The position numbers and the translations under genes were made by a program. The notes under the pieces are model-generated. The model was not told the origin of the DNA, did not search any database, and saw only the letters and a program-made list of their open reading frames with translations. This document shows positions 1 through 5,905 of a stretch of 11,956 nucleotides of DNA, piece after piece. The DNA lies in the NCBI GenBank assembly GCA_033856535.1, contig JAWVEV010000060.1:1-11956 (forward strand). The letters are read 5' to 3'. The stretch comes from JAWVEV01 sp033856535. GTDB taxonomy: Bacteria > Actinomycetota > Thermoleophilia > Miltoncostaeales > Miltoncostaeaceae. Every line of letters begins with the position of its first letter. The first letter of the stretch is position 1.

Positions 1-2
1 CC

Positions 3-1301
3 ACCGTGGCCGAGCGGGACGTCAAGTTCATCCGGCTCTGGTTCACGGACATCCTCGGCCAGCTCAAGAGCTTCTCGGTGACCCGGGAGGAGCTTCCCGG
101 GGCGCTCGAGCAGGGGATGGGCTTCGACGGCTCCTCGATCACCGGCTTCAACGCCATCGAGGAGTCGGACATGATCGCCATGCCCGACCCGACCACCTTC
201 GCGATCCTGCCCTACCGGCCGCAGGAGCAGTCGGTGGCGCGGATGTTCTGCGACATCCGCACGCCGGACGGGCAGCCCTACGAGGGCGACCCGCGCTGGG
301 TGCTGCGGCGGGCGCTCGAGCGGGCCCGGGACATGGGCTTCGACCACTACTACCTGGGGCCGGAGCTCGAGTTCTTCTACTTCCGGAGCCCGGACGCGCC
401 CGACGTGCTCGACCGCGGCGGCTACTTCGACCTCACCACCCTCGACGCCGCGAGCGACCTGCGCCGCGACACGGTGCTGGCGCTCGAGGAGGTCGGGATC
501 CACGTCGAGTACTCGCACCACGAGGTCGGCCCCTCGCAGCACGAGATCGACATCCGCTACGCGGACGCGCTGGTGATGGCGGACAACGTCATGACCTACC
601 GCACGATCGTGAAGGAGGTGGCCCACAAGCACGGTTGCTACGCCACCTTCATGCCCAAGCCGCTCGGGGACCAGAACGGCAGCGGCATGCACACCCACCA
701 GAGCCTGTTCCAGGGCGCGACCAACGCCTTCCACGACCCCGAGGACGAGTACTTCCTCTCCCCGGTGGCCAAGCACTTCATCGCCGGCCTGCTGGCGCAC
801 GCGCGCGAGCTCTGCTGCGTCTTCGCGCAGTGGGTGAACTCGTACAAGCGGCTGGTGCCGGGCTACGAGGCGCCGGTCTACGTGGCCTGGAGCCGGCGCA
901 ACCGGTCGGCCCTGGTGCGCGTGCCGCACTACCACCCCGGCCGCGAGCGCTCGACCCGCGCCGAGCTGCGCGCGCCGGACCCGGCCTGCAACCCGTACCT
1001 GACCTTCGCCGCGCTGCTCTCCGCCGGGCTCGACGGCATCGAGAAGGGCTACGAGCTGCCGCCCCCGATGGAGCAGAACCTGTACGGCATGACCGCCGAG
1101 GAGCGCGCCCGCGCCGGCGTCGAGGCGCTGCCCGAGACGCTCGGCGAGGCGATCGAGCTCGGCGCCGAGAGCGAGCTGCTGCTGACCACCTTCGGCGAGC
1201 ACATCCACTCCCGCTTCGTGGAGATCAAGCGCGCCGAGTGGGAGGAGTACCGCCTCCAGGTCACGCCGTACGAGATCGAGAAGTACCTGCCGCTGCTGTG
1301 A
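3..1301 (+). CDS. glnA: Glutamine synthetase, class I (alpha-like), 5'-truncated by window edge
   Basis: Cytosolic ATP-dependent ligation of ammonia to glutamate. The open frame runs off the left edge. Residue numbers count from the GTG at base 6, but family members carry roughly 10-20 more N-terminal residues, so the true start lies upstream. The N-terminal beta-grasp segment (FIRLWFTDILG, 8-18) is followed by DGSSI (41-45). The catalytic domain shows GPELEFF (118-124), the ATP-binding signature KPLGDQNGSGMHTH (218-231), NRSALVRVP (299-307) and ELRAPDPACNPYL (320-332). There is no 25-residue insertion of the GSI-beta class, and overall similarity is to actinobacterial GlnA2-like and Bacillus-type enzymes. 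Tyr360 in NLYGMT aligns with the adenylylation-tyrosine region, but Bacillus enzymes also have a Tyr there. The arginine needed for glutamine feedback in Bacillus (R62) corresponds to Ala50 here. The stop overlaps the next start (GTGA), implying translational coupling. The family call is very secure; the paralogue is not. Confidence 0.97.
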   Translation, partial: TVAERDVKFIRLWFTDILGQLKSFSVTREELPGALEQGMGFDGSSITGFNAIEESDMIAMPDPTTFAILPYRPQEQSVARMFCDIRTPDGQPYEGDPRWVLRRALERARDMGFDHYYLGPELEFFYFRSPDAPDVLDRGGYFDLTTLDAASDLRRDTVLALEEVGIHVEYSHHEVGPSQHEIDIRYADALVMADNVMTYRTIVKEVAHKHGCYATFMPKPLGDQNGSGMHTHQSLFQGATNAFHDPEDEYFLSPVAKHFIAGLLAHARELCCVFAQWVNSYKRLVPGYEAPVYVAWSRRNRSALVRVPHYHPGRERSTRAELRAPDPACNPYLTFAALLSAGLDGIEKGYELPPPMEQNLYGMTAEERARAGVEALPETLGEAIELGAESELLLTTFGEHIHSRFVEIKRAEWEEYRLQVTPYEIEKYLPLL

Positions 1302-2191
1302 CCCTCGCGCTCCGGGCGGAGGGCCCCTTCCGCCTGGGCGCGGTCGTCCGCAGCCACGGCTGGTTCCAGACGCCGCCGTTCGCCTGGGACGAGCCGGCCG
1401 ACGTCCTCTCGCGGGTCGAGCTGCTGGCGGGGGGCCCGGCGGCCGTGCGGGTCACCTCCGCGCCGGGCGGAGCGGCGGTGGACCCCGGGCGGAAGCTGTC
1501 CGCCGCCGAGGGCGAGGACCTCCGCCGGCGCGCGGCGCGGATGCTCCAGCTCGACGCCGACCTGGGGGGCTTCGGGGACGCGCTGGCCTTCGACCCGGTC
1601 CTGGCGGCCGACCTGGCGGACTACGGGGCCGGGCGGGTGCTGGCCGGCACGTCGCTCTACGAGGACGTGGTGAAGGCGGTCTGCGCCACCAACACCACCT
1701 GGACCCAGGCCGTGGCGGCGATGGCCCGGGTCGCGTCGCTCGACCGCTCCGGGGCGGGCGCCGGCGGCGCCCTGGTCGACCCCGAGGCGATGCTGGCGCT
1801 CGGCGAGGATCGGCTGCGCGCCGAGGGCCGGGTGGGCTACCGGGCGCCCTTCCTGCTGTCGATCGCGCGCGCCGGGGCCGACGGCGAGCTGGCCGCGCTG
1901 GACGCGGAGGCGCCCGGGCTCGACGGCGCCGAGCTCGAGCGCCGGCTGCGCGCCCTGCCCGGCGTGGGCCCGGCCACGGCGAGCTACCTCTGCCTGCTGC
2001 TGGGGCGCTACGACCGGCCGGGCGTGGACTCGGCGACGATCCGCATCGCCGCGGCGCGCTGGTTCGGCGGCCGCAAGCCGTCCCGGGCCGAGGTGCTGGC
2101 CAAGGTGGCGCCGGCCGGGCCCTTCGTCGGCCTCGCCCTCTACTGGGCCACGGTGCGCGCCTGGCAGCGCGACACCGGTCTGGAGGTCTGA
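1298..2191 (+). CDS. HhH-GPD superfamily DNA glycosylase (AlkA/OGG-like)
   Basis: A predicted 297-residue base-excision repair enzyme that removes damaged bases from DNA. The GTG start at 1298 overlaps the glutamine synthetase stop (GTGA), and homologous-looking sequence begins right there (GPFRLGAVVRSHGWFQ). The N-terminal half looks like the AlkA/OGG1 antiparallel-sheet domain. The central helical part has a CATNTTWTQ segment (129-137) where OGG1-type proteins have their base-flipping asparagines. The helix-hairpin-helix is LPGVGPATA (220-228), and the catalytic aspartate is Asp244 in GVDSATI. The OGG1 catalytic lysine position (second residue after GVG) is Ala here, which argues for a monofunctional AlkA-like glycosylase without lyase activity. 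No four-cysteine iron-sulfur motif follows, so it is not MutY/Nth. Substrate (3-methyladenine, 8-oxoguanine or other) cannot be decided. The stop lies 4 bases from the stop of the convergent minus-strand gene. Confidence 0.88.
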   Translation: MTLALRAEGPFRLGAVVRSHGWFQTPPFAWDEPADVLSRVELLAGGPAAVRVTSAPGGAAVDPGRKLSAAEGEDLRRRAARMLQLDADLGGFGDALAFDPVLAADLADYGAGRVLAGTSLYEDVVKAVCATNTTWTQAVAAMARVASLDRSGAGAGGALVDPEAMLALGEDRLRAEGRVGYRAPFLLSIARAGADGELAALDAEAPGLDGAELERRLRALPGVGPATASYLCLLLGRYDRPGVDSATIRIAAARWFGGRKPSRAEVLAKVAPAGPFVGLALYWATVRAWQRDTGLEV

Positions 2192-2195
2192 GGCC

Positions 2196-2678
2196 TCACT
2201 CGGCCGAATAGCGCTCGCGCAGCTCCTCGAAGCGGCGGGTGTCCCACCCGCTCGGCTCGCCGGCGAGCTCGCGCTCGAGCAGGTCGAGGTGCTGGTGCCA
2301 GCCGGCCAGTCGGCCGGCGGGCGCGTCGGCCGCGGGCATCTCGTTGACCAACTCCAGCCGGGTCCCCTCGCCCTCGGGGTGGAGCGCGAAGCGCACGTCC
2401 CCCTGGGAGTCCGAGTCGTAGGCGAACCGGGCGGGCGGCTCGAAGGCGGTCACCGTCCCGTGGGCGACCGCGCCGGTCTCGTCCCAGCGCAGCTGGAGGC
2501 TCCCGCCGCGCTCCGGCTGGAGCGTCGCCCGCGCCAGCCAGCGGCCGATCCGATCGGGCTCGGTCAGCGCGGACCAGACCGCCTCCGGGGGATGGTCGAG
2601 GCGGCGCTCGAAGCGCACCCGCGCCCCGCGGTCGGCGCGCTCCAGGGTCCCGTCGAAGGTGGCGGCGTCGGACGACAT
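2196..2678 (-). CDS. SRPBCC / AHSA1-like domain protein
   Basis: A 160-residue cytosolic protein of the START-like (Bet v1-type) fold. The opening RVRFERRLDHPPEAVWSALT (21-40) is the first strand and helix typical of AHSA1-like proteins. It is followed by the tryptophan-containing IGRWLA, a GTVTAFEPPARFAY strand pair and a C-terminal amphipathic helix (GWHQHLDLLERELAG). The fold makes a hydrophobic cavity for a small ligand. Bacterial members act as ligand-binding, stress-related or toxin-antitoxin-adjacent proteins, and nothing here names the ligand. The ATG is preceded by a purine-rich GAGAGGA-type ribosome site about 6 bases upstream, which supports the start. It lies 74 bases downstream of the LLM oxidoreductase on the same strand, with a short GC hairpin between, so cotranscription is possible but not certain. 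Unlike many regulator-linked AHSA1 genes, no ArsR gene is adjacent. Confidence 0.85.
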   Translation of the reverse strand: MSSDAATFDGTLERADRGARVRFERRLDHPPEAVWSALTEPDRIGRWLARATLQPERGGSLQLRWDETGAVAHGTVTAFEPPARFAYDSDSQGDVRFALHPEGEGTRLELVNEMPAADAPAGRLAGWHQHLDLLERELAGEPSGWDTRRFEELRERYSAE

Positions 2679-2702
2679 CGGCGGTCCTCTCTCCTCGGGG
2701 GT

Positions 2703-2720
2703 GCCCGGCCGGCGCCGGGC
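2703..2720 (-). other. GC-rich hairpin between LLM oxidoreductase and SRPBCC genes
   Basis: A perfect 7-bp inverted repeat, GCCCGGC and GCCGGGC, with a 4-base loop (2710-2713). It lies 32 bases past the LLM oxidoreductase stop on the minus strand and just ahead of the SRPBCC ribosome site. No T-run follows, so it may be a weak terminator or attenuating structure, or chance in very GC-rich DNA. Confidence 0.35.
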
Positions 2721-2752
2721 CTCGGCCCCCGGGTTCCCCGCCGGGGCGCGGC

Positions 2753-3874
2753 CTACGCCAGAGTCCGCAGCCCTCGCATGATCTCGGCGGTGAGCGCCGC
2801 CGATCCCGGGGCCTTGGCGAGGTCGCCCAGCGCGGTCACGTTCACCAGGTAGACGTGCTCGAGGCCGGCCGCGCGGAAGGGGCGCAGGCGGTCGACCACG
2901 TCGTCGGGCGTGCCCCAGAAGTAGTAGCGGCGCAGGACCTCGTCGGGGATCGCCGCCGCGACCCGGATCGCCTCCTCGCGCGTGAGCCGGGTGGGCACGT
3001 AGTCGAGCAGCCCCCAGTCGCCCGGGAGCGGGTACTCGCCGCCGGCGCGGGCGTACTCCTCGGGCGGCGCGGTGAGGGCGATCAGCCGCAGCAGGAGCGA
3101 CTCGCGCAGCATCCGCTCGGCGGCGTCGCGGTCCTCATCGCAGACGATCCAGACGAACAGGCCCGCCTTGACGGCGTCCTCCGCGCGGCCGGCCGCGACC
3201 GAGGCCCGGCGCAGCGCGGCCAGCTTGGCGGCGTAGTCCTCGGCGTCGAGCGAGACCGGGATCCAGCCGGCGGCGACCCGGCCGGCGGCCTCCAGCGTGC
3301 GCGGGCGGTGGGCCGCCATCCAGATCTCGGGCGGGGCCTCGCCGTAGGGCTCGACGCCGAGGATCGCGCCGCGGAGCGTCCAGAAGTCGCCGTCGAAGTC
3401 GACCGGGTCGATCGTCGACCAGAGCAGCCGGATGATCTCGAGCGCCTCGAGCAGGCGCGACGCGGTGCGGTCGTAGGGCAGCCCGAAGGGCACGATGTTC
3501 TCGGCCTCGCCGACGCCCAGGCCGAGGAGGGCGCGCCCCTTGGACAGGTGGTCGAGCGTGGCCCAGGTCTGCGCGATGACCGCCGGATGGCGGCGGATCG
3601 CGTCGGTCACGCAGACTCCCAGGCCGATGCGCTCGGTGCGCACGGCGGCGGCCCCGATCACCGGGCCGGGGTCGAGGAAGGCGTGCGGCGAGCGCATCAC
3701 CGCCGCGTGCGGCACCAGGTCCGGCGTCCAGACGCCGGGCGGGAACCAGTGGAGGAAGTGGTCCGACCACCAGATGGCGTCGAAGCCGGCGGCCTCCGCG
3801 CCCTCCGCGGCGGCGATGATCGCGTCGGTCGGCGGCCGGATCGAGCCGAGCGTGGCCACCTCGAGCGGGCGCAT
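2753..3874 (-). CDS. LLM-class F420-type oxidoreductase, phthiodiolone ketoreductase-like
   Basis: A predicted 373-residue luciferase-like TIM-barrel oxidoreductase, most likely using coenzyme F420. N-terminal AGFDAIWWSDHF (29-40) is the first barrel unit with the DH pair common in F420-dependent members. The diagnostic stretch is RIGLGVCVTDAIRRHPAVIA (82-101), followed by KGRALLGLGVGEAEN (112-126), where GxGxGE contacts the cofactor. Further matches are PEIWMAAHRPRTLEAAGR (182-199) and the C-terminal FWGTPDDVVDRLRPFRAAGL. These elements strongly resemble mycobacterial Rv2951c, the phthiodiolone/phenolphthiodiolone ketoreductase, in order and spacing. No polyketide or lipid genes are nearby, so the physiological substrate is unknown. 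The ATG has an excellent GAGGAGG ribosome site 6 bases upstream. A strong hairpin separates it from the sulfur operon upstream, suggesting its own promoter. FMN use cannot be excluded. Confidence 0.9.
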   Translation of the reverse strand: MRPLEVATLGSIRPPTDAIIAAAEGAEAAGFDAIWWSDHFLHWFPPGVWTPDLVPHAAVMRSPHAFLDPGPVIGAAAVRTERIGLGVCVTDAIRRHPAVIAQTWATLDHLSKGRALLGLGVGEAENIVPFGLPYDRTASRLLEALEIIRLLWSTIDPVDFDGDFWTLRGAILGVEPYGEAPPEIWMAAHRPRTLEAAGRVAAGWIPVSLDAEDYAAKLAALRRASVAAGRAEDAVKAGLFVWIVCDEDRDAAERMLRESLLLRLIALTAPPEEYARAGGEYPLPGDWGLLDYVPTRLTREEAIRVAAAIPDEVLRRYYFWGTPDDVVDRLRPFRAAGLEHVYLVNVTALGDLAKAPGSAALTAEIMRGLRTLA

Positions 3875-3880
3875 CGGGGT

Positions 3881-3887
3881 CCTCCTC
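3881..3887 (-). promoter_or_regulatory. Strong Shine-Dalgarno site for the LLM oxidoreductase gene
   Basis: The minus strand reads GAGGAGG, ending 6 bases before the ATG at 3874. It fixes this start over internal alternatives. Confidence 0.75.
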
Positions 3888-3897
3888 GGGTGAAGCG

Positions 3898-3929
3898 CCG
3901 GCCCGCGTCCCGGACGGGACGCGGGCCGG
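3898..3929 (-). terminator. 14-bp perfect hairpin after sat, probable terminator
   Basis: Left arm 3898-3911 and right arm 3916-3929 pair perfectly over 14 bp around a GGAC loop. The structure begins 6 bases after the sat stop codon in the reading direction. Only CGCTTCA follows on the minus strand, so there is no proper U-tract; such U-less hairpins are common at transcript ends in high-GC actinobacteria. It sits just upstream of the LLM oxidoreductase ribosome site and most likely ends the flavoprotein-comA-sat transcript. It could alternatively stabilise the 3' end or attenuate read-through. Confidence 0.65.
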
Positions 3930-3935
3930 GACGGG

Positions 3936-5105
3936 CTACGAGGCCGCGTCCTCCTCGGCGTACGCCGCGATGAGGATCTTGGCCACCTCGGGCCGGGTGA
4001 ACTCGACGGGCGGGATCTCGCCCCGGCCCAGCATCTCGCGCACCTTGGTGCCCGAGAGGAACACGCGGTCCTCGGGACCGGCCGGCGAGGTCTTGGTGGT
4101 CGCCATGCCGCCCGTGAGCTTGCACCAGAAGGAGTGCTCGAAGAACTCCGGCGTGATCGCCAGCTCGTCGCGGGAGATGTCGTCGAAGATCCGGTGGGCG
4201 TCGTAGGTGCCGTAGTAGTTGCCGACGCCGGCGTGGTCGCGGCCCACGATGAAGTGGGTGCAGCCGTAGTTCTGACGCAGGATCGCGTGGAGGATCGCCT
4301 CGCGCGGGCCGGCGTAGCGCATGGCCGCCGGCAGCACGCCGAGCACGACCCGCTCCTTGGGGTAGTAGCCCTCCATCAGCGCCTCGTAGCAGCGCATCCG
4401 GACCCCGGCGGGGATGTCGTCGTCCTTCGTGGCGCCCACCAGCGGGTGCAGGAAGAGGCCGTCGACGGTCTCCAGCGCCACCTTGGTGATGTACTCGTGC
4501 GCCCGGTGGATCGGGTTGCGCGTCTGGAAGCCGACGACGGTCTGCCAGCCGAGCTCGTCGAAGCGGGCGCGCGACACGGCGGGGTCGAGCCGGTAGGGCT
4601 CGGCGGCCGGGTCGATCGGCAGGCGCGAGGCGACCCGCACCGGGCCGGCCAGGCAGGTGGTGCCGTGCGCGTAGAGCGACGCGACGCCGGGGTGGGCGTC
4701 CTCGTCGGTGCCGTAGACCAGCTTGGCCTCGCGGACCTGGTCGGTCTCGTAGCGGTCCTGCACCTCGAGCACGCCCAGGAAGTTCCCCTCCTCGGAGACG
4801 AGCTCCACCTCGTCGGCCGAGCCCACCCCCTCGAGCTCGTCGGGCTGCACCGCCAGCGTCACCGGCACCGACCACGCGAGCCCGTTCGGCAGGCGCATGT
4901 CGGTGAGCACCGACTCGTAGGCCTCACGGCCCATGAAGCCGTCGATCGGCGACATCGCGCCCACCGCGATCAGGTCGAGGTCGGCGGCCTGGCGCGGCGA
5001 GAGCGTCACGCGCGGGCGCCCGCCGCCCTCGTCCAGGCTGTCGTCCAGGCGGTTCACCAGCGTGCCGCCGTGCGGCGCGATGGGACCTGGCGTCCCGGCG
5101 CTCAC
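3936..5105 (-). CDS. sat: ATP sulfurylase (sulfate adenylyltransferase)
   Basis: A 389-residue cytosolic enzyme converting sulfate and ATP to adenosine 5'-phosphosulfate (APS) and pyrophosphate, of the single-polypeptide Sat type and of normal family length. An N-terminal PUA-like domain (about 1-170) carries LDLIAVGAMSPIDGFM. The catalytic nucleotidyltransferase domain has QTRNPIH (194-200) with the following RAH (the HxxH-type motif), VGATKDDDIP (223-232), GRDHAGVGNYYG (288-299) and LSGTKVREML (350-359). The zinc-binding C-x2-C-x8-C-x3-H known from the Thermus enzyme is reduced here to Cys328, with Thr331, Ser340 and Pro344 at the other positions. The GTG start at 5105 overlaps the comA stop (GTGA). 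It was chosen over longer open-frame extensions because those lie wholly inside comA. There is no clear ribosome site, consistent with translational coupling. It is the last gene of the operon. Whether APS feeds assimilation or the ComA reaction is inference. Confidence 0.95.
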   Translation of the reverse strand: MSAGTPGPIAPHGGTLVNRLDDSLDEGGGRPRVTLSPRQAADLDLIAVGAMSPIDGFMGREAYESVLTDMRLPNGLAWSVPVTLAVQPDELEGVGSADEVELVSEEGNFLGVLEVQDRYETDQVREAKLVYGTDEDAHPGVASLYAHGTTCLAGPVRVASRLPIDPAAEPYRLDPAVSRARFDELGWQTVVGFQTRNPIHRAHEYITKVALETVDGLFLHPLVGATKDDDIPAGVRMRCYEALMEGYYPKERVVLGVLPAAMRYAGPREAILHAILRQNYGCTHFIVGRDHAGVGNYYGTYDAHRIFDDISRDELAITPEFFEHSFWCKLTGGMATTKTSPAGPEDRVFLSGTKVREMLGRGEIPPVEFTRPEVAKILIAAYAEEDAAS

Positions 5106-5905
5106 AGGAGCGCCCCCGGGGCGTCGGGGGGCAGCAGCTGCATGAGGGTGTCGGCCCGCAGGCCAAGTCGGAGCGTCTCCAGTGCGATCACCTCGTCGGG
5201 TGGGATATTGCCCAGGTTGACGTTCGGGCCGAAGGCTCGGATGAACCAAACCTGCTGGGCCTTCTGGGGAGCCTCGAACAGGAGCCGGTCGACCTCCACC
5301 TGGTGGACGATCTCGTCGATCAGGCCGGTGCGCAGCTCGCCGTCGGGACGAAAGATACCCGCGGTCCCGCTTTCGCGCGCCTCGGTGATGACCTTCCAGG
5401 CGCCGGCCTCGATCTCGGCCTGGATCAGCTGCACCCAGCGATAGGGCGCGATCAGCTTGTCCTGGTCCTTCGAGCCCACCTCGCTCAGCACGGTGTAGTC
5501 GCGCGAGAGGCGGTGGATGTGCTCGAGCTTCTGCTCGTGCGGCAGCTCGATCGTGCCGTCGGACACCTCGACGTGGGTCAGGCCGAGCCGGTCGACCCAG
5601 CGCCGCCACTCGTCGAGCTTGCCGTGCGCCAGACAGACCTCGAAGAAGGTCCCGCCGAGGACCACGGGAACGCCGGCCGCGGCGTAGAGGGACAGCTTCT
5701 CGGTCAGGTTCTGGGTGATGTAGGCGGTGCCCCAGCCGAGCTTGACGATGTCGACCGCGTCGCAGGCCGAGTCGAGCATGCCCTCGACCATCGCGAGCGG
5801 ATGGCCGTGGTCGATCACGTGGGTGATGCCGCTCGAGCGGGGCTTCTCGGGCCGCGCGGGGAGCGTCAGGAAGTCCGGCCTCGAGGAGACCCGTCCGTCG
5901 ATCAT
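5102..5905 (-). CDS. comA: Phosphosulfolactate synthase, ComA family
   Basis: A 267-residue TIM-barrel enzyme. The characterised archaeal reaction adds sulfite to phosphoenolpyruvate, giving (R)-2-phospho-3-sulfolactate, the first step of the PEP-dependent coenzyme M route. The match is extensive: THVIDHGHPL (28-37), VDIVKLGWGT (51-60), GGTFFE (84-89), VEVSDG (112-117), SEVGSK (141-146), EARESG (175-180), FEAPQKAQQV (210-219), NVNLGNI (228-234) and LETLRLGLR (242-250). The lysine in SEVGSK aligns with the catalytic Lys137 proposed for the Methanocaldococcus enzyme, aligned from memory. The ATG overlaps the flavoprotein stop (ATGA), and a GGAGG sits 7 bases upstream. Its own stop overlaps the sat start. 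No ComB, ComC or ComDE genes are in view, so the end product may be sulfolactate, coenzyme M or something else. HSA32-like family members are related, so the exact reaction in this bacterium is inferred. Confidence 0.93.
   Translation of the reverse strand: MIDGRVSSRPDFLTLPARPEKPRSSGITHVIDHGHPLAMVEGMLDSACDAVDIVKLGWGTAYITQNLTEKLSLYAAAGVPVVLGGTFFEVCLAHGKLDEWRRWVDRLGLTHVEVSDGTIELPHEQKLEHIHRLSRDYTVLSEVGSKDQDKLIAPYRWVQLIQAEIEAGAWKVITEARESGTAGIFRPDGELRTGLIDEIVHQVEVDRLLFEAPQKAQQVWFIRAFGPNVNLGNIPPDEVIALETLRLGLRADTLMQLLPPDAPGALL

Noticed and set aside
1065..1110. Adenylylation site of glutamine synthetase
   Set aside because: A tyrosine is present in NLYGMT, but non-adenylylated Bacillus-type enzymes also have one there and the GSI-beta insertion is missing, so regulation by adenylylation is not supported.
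5106..5609. N-terminal extension of sat
   Set aside because: The frame stays open upstream, but that stretch lies wholly within comA and is not Sat-like. The GTG at 5105 overlapping the comA stop is the sensible start.
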